The position numbers were made by a program, and so were the translations under genes. Below, piece after piece: positions 1 through 6,957 of a stretch of DNA of 9,804 bases. Position 1 is the stretch's first letter. The number at the start of each line of letters is the position of its first letter. Below the pieces are notes generated by a model that was not told the DNA's origin, did no database searches, and saw only the letters and a program-made list of their open reading frames with translations. This stretch comes from TMED27 sp050633165 (GTDB taxonomy: Bacteria > Pseudomonadota > Alphaproteobacteria > Micavibrionales > Micavibrionaceae): positions 1 to 9,804 of the forward strand of contig JBOEFZ010000058.1 of NCBI GenBank assembly GCA_050633165.1. Direction: 5' to 3'.

Positions 1-6
1 AAAAAA

Positions 7-80
7 TGGAGCGGGCGACCGGGATCGAACCGGCATATTCAGCTTGGAAGGCTGACGTTCTACCATTGAACTACGCCCGC
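7..80 (-). tRNA. tRNA-Gly (anticodon TCC)
   Basis: Read on the minus strand, the 74 nt fold as a complete cloverleaf. There is a 7-bp acceptor stem (GCGGGCG with CGCCCGC), a 4-bp D stem (GTTC/GAAC) and a 5-bp anticodon stem (TCAGC/GCTGA). The anticodon loop is CTTCCAA, giving anticodon TCC, which decodes GGA and probably GGG glycine codons. The T arm carries the canonical TTCGATC loop. The variable loop is short (4 nt). The 3' CCA is encoded (positions 7-9) after discriminator T. A run of six T on the minus strand (positions 1-6) follows directly and could be the terminator T-tract. Nothing is missing or odd in the fold. Confidence 0.97.
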
Positions 81-146
81 ATGATTGCCATTGATAGGCT
101 GGTTAATTTTAAAAATCAAGCCTCATCGTGTGATTTGTTTTCTCAT

Positions 147-176
147 TTGCTTCTTACGAGCAAAACACCTTATGAT
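147..176 (+). promoter_or_regulatory. Possible sigma70-type promoter of the VIT-family gene
   Basis: TTGCTT (147-152) and TATGAT (171-176) are separated by 18 nt. The expected transcription start, about 7 nt after the -10, falls at about 183, only a few bases before the ATG at 187. No Shine-Dalgarno sequence precedes that ATG, so a very short or leaderless transcript fits. The -35 match is weak, so this is tentative. Confidence 0.35.
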
Positions 177-186
177 AGCGCCCGTT

Positions 187-909
187 ATGCTCAAAGATCA
201 CTCCCATACCCAAGACGCCATTCATGAACGCCTGCAAGCCGGACCAAAGGCCATGTATCTGCGGGAATGGGTGTATGGCGGGATTGATGGCGTTGTTACG
301 ACATTTGCGATTGTGGCGGGGGTTGTGGGCGCGTCTTTATCGCCTCTGATCGTTTTAATCTTGGGCGTTGCGAATTTGCTGGCCGATGGTTTTTCGATGG
401 CGGCGGGGAGCTATAGCGCGACCAAGGCCGATGCGGATAATTACTGGCGGCTTCGTAAACGTGAGGAAAATCACGTTGCCAATTTCTATGATGGCGAGAT
501 CGAGGAAACACGGCAAATTTTACGTGGCAAGGGGTTTGAGGGGGAGGCGCTGGAGGATATGGTCGCCGCGATTTCCAAGGATCACGATACATGGATTGAA
601 TGGATGATGCAGGAGGAATACGGGCTGACCCGCCCTATAAACTCGCCCTTGCACGCGGCGCTTAATACCTTTGGCGCGTTTGTCCTATGCGGCAGCGCGC
701 CGATACTGCCCTTTATCCTTAAATGGAATGATGCAATCCTTTGGGCCGTTTTATTCTCGGGAATTACATTCTTCGCCATCGGTTCGCTCAAAAGCCTCTG
801 GTCGGTTAAATCATGGTGGCGGGAAGGGATAGAAACTCTCGCAATCGGCATGATCGCGGCGGGCTTGGCCTATGGTGTTGGCTATTGGCTTAAATCATTT
901 GGTCTCTAA
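187..909 (+). CDS. VIT-family (CCC1-like) iron/manganese membrane transporter
   Basis: This 240-residue protein belongs to the VIT1/CCC1 family (PF01988), whose members move Fe2+ or Mn2+ across membranes, usually for detoxification or storage. The first membrane segment carries the family motif YGGIDGVVTTFAIVAG (residues 30-45) with Asp34. The second contains NLLADGFSMAAGSY (63-76) with Met71. A cytosolic helical insert (about 86-150) is rich in Glu (93, 94, 104, 106, 107, 138, 143, 144), as expected for the metal-collecting domain between TM2 and TM3. Three further membrane segments follow. The N-terminus is His-rich (H5, H7, H13). The reading frame is open back to 85, but I chose the ATG at 187: homologous proteins begin with a short His-rich leader like this one, and an ATG at 172 would lie inside the likely -10 box. 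No Shine-Dalgarno sequence is visible. Its last 15 bases overlap the convergent deacetylase gene. Family assignment is firm; metal specificity cannot be read from sequence. Confidence 0.92.
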   Translation: MLKDHSHTQDAIHERLQAGPKAMYLREWVYGGIDGVVTTFAIVAGVVGASLSPLIVLILGVANLLADGFSMAAGSYSATKADADNYWRLRKREENHVANFYDGEIEETRQILRGKGFEGEALEDMVAAISKDHDTWIEWMMQEEYGLTRPINSPLHAALNTFGAFVLCGSAPILPFILKWNDAILWAVLFSGITFFAIGSLKSLWSVKSWWREGIETLAIGMIAAGLAYGVGYWLKSFGL

Positions 910-1611
910 CACATCTAAAAATTCAAAACCCTTTTTATCCTGAAGATAGGCAATCGCGGCGCAGACATCGTCGCAAATTCCCGGTTGATCGTGGAAGAGC
1001 AGGATTTGATGATTAACCTCATTCATTAAACCCTGATCTTCATCAATGCGAGCGATCAAGTCTTCGCGGGTTTTAATTTCGTGTTTGCCGCGATGCTTAT
1101 CATTGAGCATCCAATCGCGTGATGTGAAGGTGTAAAGGCAATCCGATGCTTTGCGCGGATAGCCGGGGGGCGTGCGTTTAAAGGGTTGGCGAAACGCGTA
1201 GCTGTGCAAGTAATCTTGCAGCACTTGCGTCTTTTCATTCTCGTTAATGGTGGTTTTATCACATTGCTCGATTTTAATACCGTCACCGCGATCGATATAA
1301 GGGAAGCGGTAAAGCTTTATCTTGCGAGCCTTATCGCAGCGCCGATACGCCGCCTCGATCAAATGATCGCAAAGCTCCAAATCATCCGCCCAATCTTGCG
1401 GCTCCATCTCACCGGCGGGGATATGCGCGTAGGAATGGTTGGCGATGAGGATATCGTTCTTAATGGCATATTCGATGGCGCGTGGATTTTGTTCCATCAA
1501 TGCGCCACGCACAAAAAGGATCGCAGGAATTTCACGCGCTACCAAAAAATCAACCAACTTTTCGGTATCGGGCGATGGGCTGTCATCAATGGTGAGGTAA
1601 GCTTTAGGCAT
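895..1611 (-). CDS. NodB-type polysaccharide deacetylase, probably cytoplasmic
   Basis: This 238-residue protein has the NodB homology domain motifs in order. TIDDSPS (7-13) gives the catalytic base and metal-ligand Asp pair D9/D10. NHSYAH (58-63) gives metal ligands H59 and H63. RFPY (102-105) is motif 3, and LLFHD (204-208) contains the second catalytic His207. Members of this carbohydrate esterase 4 family remove N- or O-acetyl groups from chitooligosaccharides, peptidoglycan or other glycans. The first strand starts at residue 3 and no signal peptide is visible, which points to a cytoplasmic protein acting on small or imported substrates, unlike the exported wall deacetylases. The ATG at 1611 is inside the upstream glucokinase-family gene (8-nt overlap), preceded by AAGGG at 7 nt, so it is probably translationally coupled. 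It is the last gene of the minus-strand block and runs 15 nt into the end of the convergent transporter gene. The real substrate is unknown. Confidence 0.88.
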   Translation of the reverse strand: MPKAYLTIDDSPSPDTEKLVDFLVAREIPAILFVRGALMEQNPRAIEYAIKNDILIANHSYAHIPAGEMEPQDWADDLELCDHLIEAAYRRCDKARKIKLYRFPYIDRGDGIKIEQCDKTTINENEKTQVLQDYLHSYAFRQPFKRTPPGYPRKASDCLYTFTSRDWMLNDKHRGKHEIKTREDLIARIDEDQGLMNEVNHQILLFHDQPGICDDVCAAIAYLQDKKGFEFLDVLETK

Positions 1612-2443
1612 GGAGCAACCCTTTCAGCGCGGGGTAAGGATCGGTGAGGTAAATGATGGGCGTAGCATTCAAATCGCGCTTGACCGAGGCCGCAACATTC
1701 ATGCAAAAGGCGGCTTCGAAAATTTCAAAGGCAAAGAGATCATCGTGCATCAGGCTCTCAATCACCCCACCCGTTAAATATAACCCGCCATAGGCATTAC
1801 CCGTGACCGTAACGGTTGCGGCGAAAAAGCCGAGGAATTCATGGAAGAGGCGGAGCGCCGTTGCCTCATCATAATGTTTGCGTAAAGTTTGCAGCCCCGG
1901 GCCGCTGACGATATTTTCGAAAACGAGCGCCGTGTCATGACGTTCGCGCAAGGTTTTAATCACTCCCGCATGTTCATCATTCAAACCCGCCGCCAAAATA
2001 TGCCCGCCATGGGTTTTTTGCACATAAGGACCATCCGGCGTTTGGTGGAGATAGCCAAGCCCCAACCCCGTTCCTGCACCGATGAGGCATTTTGAACCGC
2101 TCGCGCCCTCGCCTTGCTTTAATATTTTTTGCCCATCATCCCGCAGCAACGACCAAGTTGCGGCCTCGAAATCATTGAGGATAAGATCGACCATGCCGAT
2201 GGCGGCGGGGTCAATATGCCATGTATTTTGATTAACAAATTTCCAAATGCCGTTATCATCATACCCCGCCGTTGCGATACGAAGCGTGTCGCATTTTATG
2301 TTGTGCGCTGTGACATATGCGTTCAGCGCGGATTGCAAATTCGGGTAATCGGCGGCTTTGTATTTCTCGATCTGCGCTGGCGCGCCGCCCGCCGCAATCG
2401 CGAAACGTACATATGTGCCGCCAATATCACATAAAACCATCAT
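1604..2443 (-). CDS. glk: Glucokinase-family sugar kinase with altered sugar-binding motif
   Basis: This 279-residue ASKHA-fold kinase resembles bacterial glucokinase (PF02685), which phosphorylates glucose at O6 with ATP in the cytoplasm. DIGGT (6-10) is the phosphate-1 motif. LNDFEAA (89-95) contains the catalytic base Asp91 with sugar-binding Asn90. GAGTGLGLG (122-130) is the phosphate-2 loop. FENIVSGPGL (175-184) contains Glu176, equivalent to E. coli Glu187, and YLTGGV lies near the C-terminus. The normally invariant EGGH is HGGH here (145-148): His148 is kept, but the position of the sugar-contacting Glu is His145. Reading the DNA confirms CAT at that codon. The protein is also shorter than E. 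coli Glk (321 residues). The start shares ATGA with the stop of the M42 peptidase gene, with GAGGTG just upstream; a second ATG follows immediately. The substrate may be glucose or another hexose, so the symbol is given by family only. Confidence 0.82.
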   Translation of the reverse strand: MMVLCDIGGTYVRFAIAAGGAPAQIEKYKAADYPNLQSALNAYVTAHNIKCDTLRIATAGYDDNGIWKFVNQNTWHIDPAAIGMVDLILNDFEAATWSLLRDDGQKILKQGEGASGSKCLIGAGTGLGLGYLHQTPDGPYVQKTHGGHILAAGLNDEHAGVIKTLRERHDTALVFENIVSGPGLQTLRKHYDEATALRLFHEFLGFFAATVTVTGNAYGGLYLTGGVIESLMHDDLFAFEIFEAAFCMNVAASVKRDLNATPIIYLTDPYPALKGLLHA

Positions 2444-3513
2444 GTGCCCACCTCTTCCACGATCGGGTTAATAATGAGGATATTTTCTAAAAAGGCATAA
2501 AAATTATCGATGGCCTTGAGGCTCGTTGTTTCGTAACTGGTGTGATACATCATGGTTGGAATTTGAATGGTTGCCCCGTTCCATCGCCGTGCGCCATTCC
2601 CATGCGTTTCATTTTGAATAAGCCGCCCAAGCTCGGTTGAGCCGAGCTGATCCTCACGCTTCCCAACCGAGAGGAGATATTCATCCTTAATCTGGTATAA
2701 TTGCCCGAGCGAGGCCGCACGCTCAATAAGTTGCGCCGTAAGGGCAGGATTGAAATACTCGCTCTTATCACGATTGCGGAATATGACGCGGCCCGCATCG
2801 ATGGGCTCAGGGTCGCTATAAGGGCTAGTGTCCAGCACGAGGAGGGATTGGGTTTCAATCTCGAATAATTTGAGATAGGCGGCAATATGCGTCCAGCTTT
2901 TGCCAATCTCTTCCTCACAGGAAAGAAGCGCGCTCCCCTGATAACCATTTTGGAAAAGGGCATAAAGCGTTGCCACGCTCAAAACATTATCAATTTGCCC
3001 TTTGAATTTCCCGTCTTCCAAGGTGGCCTCGCGGGCGTAGGAAACGGGCGTGCCAATCTCGATATCATCCAAACCATTCACGCAAAAAACGCTGTTTCCC
3101 GTCTCTGCGCTTGGGGTGCATGATTCAATGCAACCTTCGCCGACGACTTCATGTGTATCGGAGTTATAGGCAAAGACATGCTCGCCCTCAAAACGGCTCA
3201 TAATATCGTGCAGCTCGGCGCGGGAGGAGCGGTTTGGCTCGCCATATTTTATCTCTTTGATATATTGCGCGGCATAGGCGAACTCGTTATTCCCAAGGCT
3301 GATGAGGCCGTGACGATCAATATGCGCGCAGGCAATATTGCTGTAGGGCGCGTTACCATGCACCGCCAAAATGCCCTCATAAATCTCCGTCCGTAAACCA
3401 AGCTTTTCAAATTCCATTTTCAAAAAATGCATAAAACCACCTTCATGCCCGACGATGGAGGGGATGGTGAGATATTCGGTGGTTTTGTCGATAATCGTTT
3501 TGATAGCCAGCAC
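2440..3513 (-). CDS. M42-family-like metallo-aminopeptidase
   Basis: This 357-residue protein shows the di-metal ligand set of family M42 (FrvX/glutamyl or deblocking aminopeptidases, PF05343). The motifs are AHIDRHG (His64, Asp66), GQIDN (bridging Asp175), CEEEIG (Glu200/Glu201, catalytic base and ligand), LDTSP (Asp228), and MMYHTSYETTS with final ligand His324. The family releases N-terminal residues from peptides in the cytoplasm, often as large oligomers. The insert between His64 and Asp175 is the PDZ-like/oligomerisation domain of the family and is rather divergent, so the exact specificity is open. The start is GTG (3513). No other in-frame start lies between it and the start of the spacer, and its purine-rich ribosome-binding region lies in an inverted repeat (3513-3544). 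The gene follows yceI by 48 nt and overlaps the kinase start by 4 nt (ATGA), so it leads a coupled trio, possibly transcribed from the yceI promoter. Confidence 0.85.
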   Translation of the reverse strand: MLAIKTIIDKTTEYLTIPSIVGHEGGFMHFLKMEFEKLGLRTEIYEGILAVHGNAPYSNIACAHIDRHGLISLGNNEFAYAAQYIKEIKYGEPNRSSRAELHDIMSRFEGEHVFAYNSDTHEVVGEGCIESCTPSAETGNSVFCVNGLDDIEIGTPVSYAREATLEDGKFKGQIDNVLSVATLYALFQNGYQGSALLSCEEEIGKSWTHIAAYLKLFEIETQSLLVLDTSPYSDPEPIDAGRVIFRNRDKSEYFNPALTAQLIERAASLGQLYQIKDEYLLSVGKREDQLGSTELGRLIQNETHGNGARRWNGATIQIPTMMYHTSYETTSLKAIDNFYAFLENILIINPIVEEVGT

Positions 3514-3544
3514 TCTTTTCTTTTTTAAGGATAAGAAAAAAGAG
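3513..3544 (-). promoter_or_regulatory. AU-rich inverted repeat masking the M42 gene's ribosome-binding site
   Basis: On the minus strand the arms CTCTTTTTTCTT and AAAAGAAAAGAG are separated by 8 nt. They can form 11 of 12 pairs, including one G-U, with one C-A mismatch. The 3' arm is the only purine-rich stretch before the GTG start, and its last G is the first base of the GTG. The hairpin would therefore hide the ribosome-binding site. It has no T-run after it, so it is not a normal terminator. The role is inferred. Confidence 0.35.
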
Positions 3545-3561
3545 CGGCGGTGAAAAGACTT

Positions 3562-4104
3562 CTATTGCTTTGAGGCAACAATGTTCAGGGTAATGCCAAT
3601 TGCGAGGCTAACCCATGTCCCGTCATCATCCGCGCCTTTACCGATATCATAATCAAGGCGATCAATGGCAAATGCCGCCTTTGCGTGCGTCGTTTCCCCC
3701 TCTTCCAATGTAAAATCGAAAGATAGAGGGCGCATGATGTCGCGGATGGTGAGGGTGGCGTTTGCCTTGTAACTACCATCTTCATTCACGGTGATGGAGG
3801 TTGTCTCAAACGTGGCGTGAGGATAGTTTTTCACGTCAAACCAGCTCCCCTGCGGAAGCGTGCCATCATAGAGCTTATCGCCTGTTTTTGCCGACGCGGT
3901 ATTGAAGGTTGCGGTTATATTGCTACTTTCAAGGTCTTGCGCATCGAAAATGATGCTCGCATCCCATTCTTCGAACGCGCCGTTAAATTCATTGCCCGCA
4001 TGCTCGCCGGAGAATGTAATGGCGGAATTTTCCTTATCGATTGTATATTCCGCCGCGATTGCAGGGCTTGCGAATAACAAAAAAAATGCCAATAAATATT
4101 TCAT
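3562..4104 (-). CDS. yceI: YceI-family periplasmic protein (180 aa)
   Basis: This is a small exported lipocalin-like beta-barrel of the YceI family (PF04264), whose characterised members bind polyisoprenoid or quinone-type lipids in the periplasm. A signal peptide covers about residues 1-18: MK, then a Leu/Phe/Ala core, ending near SPAIAA before EYTID. The domain follows with YTIDKENSAITF (strand 1), a WFDVKNYPHATFE motif in the middle, and LTIRDIMRPLSFDFT, all typical of the family. The frame is open to 4122, but I chose the ATG at 4104: GGAAGGG lies 6 nt upstream of it and the signal peptide then starts directly. The cytochrome b561 gene ends 2 nt before this start, so the two are almost certainly cotranscribed. 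The exact ligand is not known. Confidence 0.9.
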   Translation of the reverse strand: MKYLLAFFLLFASPAIAAEYTIDKENSAITFSGEHAGNEFNGAFEEWDASIIFDAQDLESSNITATFNTASAKTGDKLYDGTLPQGSWFDVKNYPHATFETTSITVNEDGSYKANATLTIRDIMRPLSFDFTLEEGETTHAKAAFAIDRLDYDIGKGADDDGTWVSLAIGITLNIVASKQ

Positions 4105-4106
4105 AT

Positions 4107-4673
4107 TCATCCCTTCCACCACATACGGGTGAGGAGATTTTCATGATCTTTCACCGCATGCTTAACCACGGCGGCGACATGAAGAACGATCATACCGACC
4201 AAAGCATAAGCCAAAAGACCATGCGCGGTTTTAGAGAGCTTGTTGATCCCCTCATCCCCCGCGACACCCGGAATATGCGGCCATTCAAACCAACCAAATA
4301 CGATTGTCGGCAGGCCGTAATTACTGCTCGACACCATCGCCCAACCACTCAGCGGCATAGCGATCATCAGGGCATAAAGGCCCAGATGCCCAAGATGCGC
4401 GGCAATGCGATCAATTTTAGGAAAATTTTCCGGCAGATGCGGGATTTGCCCACGAATTTGCGAGATTATGCGCCATAAAATACGCAAACCGAAGGCGATC
4501 AATAAAATCACCCCGCCCGATTTATGCCATTGAAACATTTTGAATTTCAGAGCTCTTTCAAGCTCCACAAACTCCAACACAAAACCACTACCCAGCATTA
4601 TAAAAAGCCCGAGCGCCATAACCCAATGCAGGGTAATGGCAACGGAATTGTAACGTTGTGGTGCGATGCTCAT
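4107..4673 (-). CDS. Cytochrome b561 (CybB/YceJ-type membrane di-haem protein)
   Basis: This 188-residue protein is a four-helix membrane cytochrome (PF01292, bacterial CybB/YceJ type) that passes electrons between quinol and a periplasmic acceptor. It starts with RYNSVAITLHW, the family signature containing haem ligand His16. Other likely axial ligands are His50 in WHKSGG, His151 in TAHGLLAY and His165 in LHVAAVVKH. Hydrophobic helices lie at about 13-35, 52-68, 95-115 and 150-170. The start codon overlaps the stop of the upstream yceI-like gene (TAATG, 1 nt shared) and its stop lies 2 nt before the next yceI. A b561 gene beside yceI is a recurring arrangement (E. coli yceJ-yceI), here with a YceI gene on each side. 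The redox partner is not known. Confidence 0.93.
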   Translation of the reverse strand: MSIAPQRYNSVAITLHWVMALGLFIMLGSGFVLEFVELERALKFKMFQWHKSGGVILLIAFGLRILWRIISQIRGQIPHLPENFPKIDRIAAHLGHLGLYALMIAMPLSGWAMVSSSNYGLPTIVFGWFEWPHIPGVAGDEGINKLSKTAHGLLAYALVGMIVLHVAAVVKHAVKDHENLLTRMWWKG

Positions 4674-5371
4674 TATTCGGCGGCCTCTGTTTTGTTTGTG
4701 TGTTCTACCGTCTCCGCAGGTTTTTCAGTGGCTTTTTCTTCCGGCTTACCCATACCAAACTCCGCTTCAATCTGGATCGTGACCTCATCACCAATGCTCG
4801 GCACGTATGTGCCAAAGCCCCAATCTGAACGTTTCATTGTGCCAATGGCGGAAAAGCCAATGGCCGGCTTTTTACTAAAAGGCTGCTCGGCAAACGCCCC
4901 GTTAAAGGTAACATCAAAACTAAGCGGCTTTGTCACACCAAGGAATGTGAGATCACCGCTCATTGTTCCGGTTGTTTCGCCTGTTTTTTCGATTTTAGTC
5001 GATCTGAATGCGATCTTTGGAAATTCACCCGCATTAAACCATTTCTCGCCGCTAATGAGTTTTGCGTTGAAGTCCTTTTTCTCCGGATAAGGGTAATCCG
5101 TTTCAATGCTTGTCGGGTCGATGCTTGCGGTTAATGTCGATTTTTCGGGATGCGCGGGATCAAAATTTAAATCCGCATCAAACTTTGTAAAGCGCCCCGC
5201 GTAATTCGAAAGTCCCAAATGCGACACCTTCCAGATAATCGAAGCATGCGTTTCATCAAGCGAATACTTCCCCGCCGGCATTTCCGCATAAGGCGTACTG
5301 GCCTGCGCAAAGGCAGAGCCGGAAAAGCCGATTATTGCGGCGGCTGCTATAAGGGTTAAGGATTTCAGCAT
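4673..5371 (-). CDS. yceI: YceI-family periplasmic protein with charged C-terminal tail (232 aa)
   Basis: This is the first gene of the yceI-b561-yceI cluster. A signal peptide of about 22 residues ends at SAFA before QAST. The YceI domain then follows: KYSLDETHASIIWKVSHLG opens it, EKWFNAGEFPKIAFRSTKI lies in the middle, and LTFLGVTKPLSFDVTF is the family's LT..G..KP motif. The C-terminal part has GDEVTIQIEAEF. After the domain comes a low-complexity tail of about 25 residues made largely of Glu, Lys, Ala and Thr, not found in the smaller paralogue downstream. Such a tail may act as a flexible linker. AGGAGA sits 5 nt before the ATG and a good promoter lies at 5394-5420, so expression starts here. 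The two YceI proteins are diverged, which suggests different ligands or partners rather than simple redundancy. Confidence 0.92.
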   Translation of the reverse strand: MLKSLTLIAAAAIIGFSGSAFAQASTPYAEMPAGKYSLDETHASIIWKVSHLGLSNYAGRFTKFDADLNFDPAHPEKSTLTASIDPTSIETDYPYPEKKDFNAKLISGEKWFNAGEFPKIAFRSTKIEKTGETTGTMSGDLTFLGVTKPLSFDVTFNGAFAEQPFSKKPAIGFSAIGTMKRSDWGFGTYVPSIGDEVTIQIEAEFGMGKPEEKATEKPAETVEHTNKTEAAE

Positions 5372-5393
5372 GACATTCTCCTGTTATTTCGAA

Positions 5394-5420
5394 ATTATAC
5401 AGTCATAGTATAGGCATCAA
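5394..5420 (-). promoter_or_regulatory. Sigma70-type promoter for the yceI-b561-yceI operon
   Basis: On the minus strand a perfect TATAAT -10 (5394-5399) is preceded by TTGATG (5415-5420) with a 15-nt spacer; CATTGA at 17 nt is an alternative reading of the -35. The implied start lies about 15 nt before the AGGAGA ribosome-binding site of the first yceI gene. Confidence 0.6.
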
Positions 5421-5447
5421 TGCCCTGTAGAACAACGATAGTGTTTT

Positions 5448-5477
5448 GAAAAACTGATGCCAAAATTTTATCGGCAT
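5448..5477 (-). terminator. Possible weak terminator after ilvA
   Basis: On the minus strand, just past the ilvA stop, ATGCC and GGCAT (5457-5477) can pair around an 11-nt loop, followed by CAG and TTTTTC. The stem is only 5 bp, so termination is uncertain. Confidence 0.3.
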
Positions 5478-5484
5478 ATTAGGG

Positions 5485-6696
5485 TCAAACCTCATTATCC
5501 GTCCGTACTTTAAACCCTTGATCACGTAATGTAGTGACAAGGGCGGCGACGTGTTGTTTGTCGCGGGCTTCTACGACGACTTCTAGTTCGGCTTGTTTGA
5601 GGCTTACCGATTGCATCATGCGTTGGTGGATGACTTCGACCACGTTTGCGCCGCTCTCGCCGATAATGCGGGAGATGTCGGAGAGTTGCCCCGGCGTGTC
5701 GTCAATTTCAAATGTCAGGCGCGTGATACGCCCGTCACGGACAAGCCCGCGCAGGATAAGCGTAGAGAGCAGCCGCGAATCGATATTCCCGCCGCAGATC
5801 ACAAGACCGACCTTTCTGCCCTTATAGGCATCAAGGTTGTTTTTTATCACCGCAAGACCAGCGCCCGGCGCGCCCTCGACAACCAATTTCTCATTGGAAA
5901 GCAAATCAAACACTGCATCCTCAATCTCGGCTTCATTGGCACTATCGATGCGGTCGACATATTGATTGATGAGGGCGAGATTCGCCTCCGATGGCTCGCG
6001 CACAGCAATACCTTCAGCAAGGGTAGAGCCGCCGAAATGTGTATCGCCTTGATCGAATTTTGCCTTAACCGCGTCGAATTTTTCGGCTTGCGCGCCGATG
6101 ACTTCAATCTCCGGCTTAACCCCTTTCGCCGCGACCGCCATGCCCGCGATCAAACCGCCGCCGCCAATGGGCACAACGATGGCGTCCAGATCGGGTTGTT
6201 GTTCCAGCATCTCTAGCGCGACTGTCCCTTGCCCGGCCGCGACGATTTCATCGTCGAAGGGGTGGATGAAGGTTAAATTTTCCTTTTCCGCCATGTCGTG
6301 AGTGAAGCCAACGCTTTCATCAAAGCTACTACCATGCAGGACAACTTTCGCGCCGAAATCTTCGGTGCGTTGGATTTTGTTGAACGGCGTGCCCTCGGGC
6401 ATGACGATGGTGGAGGGGATGCCGAGCCGTGTTGCATGATACGCGACCCCTTGCGCATGGTTTCCAGCGCTACAGGCGATTACGCCATTTTTGCGTTGCG
6501 CATCGGTGAGGGTGAGGAGTTTATTCAGCGCGCCGCGCGCCTTAAACGCATTTGTATGCTGTAAATTCTCCAGCTTTAAATAAAGATCAATCCCCAAATG
6601 CAGGCTCAGCCGCGTCGCCTTCACCGTGGGCGTGCGGATGGTGGAATCTTTAATCGCTTTGTATGCGGATTGTATGTTTTTTAAAGTTAGGGTCAC
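5485..6696 (-). CDS. ilvA: Threonine ammonia-lyase (dehydratase) with C-terminal ACT domain
   Basis: This cytoplasmic PLP enzyme deaminates threonine to 2-oxobutanoate, the first committed step to isoleucine, and often also acts on serine. With the chosen start it is 403 residues, the size of the medium-form family. LENLQHTNAFKARGA contains the Schiff-base Lys52. ACSAGNHAQGVAYHA is the substrate loop, PIGGGGLIAGMA the phosphate-binding glycine loop, and ICGGNID the ring-nitrogen side. The last ~80 residues, from RLTFEIDDTPGQLSDISRII, form one ACT domain, usually an amino-acid sensing module. The frame stays open to another GTG at 6741, but the 15 extra residues come from a dispersed repeat (6713-6786) and are not family-like. 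The GTG at 6696 yields MTLTLKNIQSAY, which matches the usual beginning, and has a modest GCGAG 7 nt upstream. Neither start is certain. Upstream TTGCCT-N17-TATCTT (about 6804-6832) is a weak promoter candidate. Confidence 0.92.
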   Translation of the reverse strand: MTLTLKNIQSAYKAIKDSTIRTPTVKATRLSLHLGIDLYLKLENLQHTNAFKARGALNKLLTLTDAQRKNGVIACSAGNHAQGVAYHATRLGIPSTIVMPEGTPFNKIQRTEDFGAKVVLHGSSFDESVGFTHDMAEKENLTFIHPFDDEIVAAGQGTVALEMLEQQPDLDAIVVPIGGGGLIAGMAVAAKGVKPEIEVIGAQAEKFDAVKAKFDQGDTHFGGSTLAEGIAVREPSEANLALINQYVDRIDSANEAEIEDAVFDLLSNEKLVVEGAPGAGLAVIKNNLDAYKGRKVGLVICGGNIDSRLLSTLILRGLVRDGRITRLTFEIDDTPGQLSDISRIIGESGANVVEVIHQRMMQSVSLKQAELEVVVEARDKQHVAALVTTLRDQGFKVRTDNEV

Positions 6697-6712
6697 TTTT
6701 TCACTCGCTACG

Positions 6713-6786
6713 CTCGTTATTGCCTCGCGCGACTTCGTCACTCCGGCAGGGGCGCCAAACTATTGGCGGCGTCGCCGTCGCGACGC
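6713..6786 (+). repeat. Structured dispersed repeat, copy A
   Basis: This 74-nt element matches copy B (6999-7071) at about 61 of 73 aligned positions with one 1-nt gap. Both begin with an identical 18-nt block, CTCGTTATTGCCTCGCGC. The 3' half contains two adjoining perfect hairpins: CGCCAA-acta-TTGGCG (6753-6768) and GCGTCGC-cgtc-GCGACGC (6769-6786). Compared with copy B, stem differences come in compensating pairs. Copy A overlaps the longer of the two possible ilvA 5' ends. Confidence 0.85.
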
Positions 6787-6957
6787 GTTTAAATCTAACG
6801 CAAGATATAACGGATTGGTATAAAAGGCAAAATTATTTATGTGCGTAACTTTGTGTGAAATTAGGAAAGCGTTCGGAATTCTGCTACACTATGGTTAACG
6901 AATTGAGGTTTCTTTGATCTTTTTTGATCCTATTGCAAAAACCCTGACAGTCTTCTT

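Noticed and set aside
85..186. Longer start for the VIT-family gene
   Set aside because: The extra residues do not resemble the family and the likely -10 promoter element lies within this stretch.
1186..1647. 153-codon plus-strand frame opposite the deacetylase and the glucokinase-family gene
   Set aside because: It is a shadow of the well-supported minus-strand deacetylase frame, with no recognisable domain.
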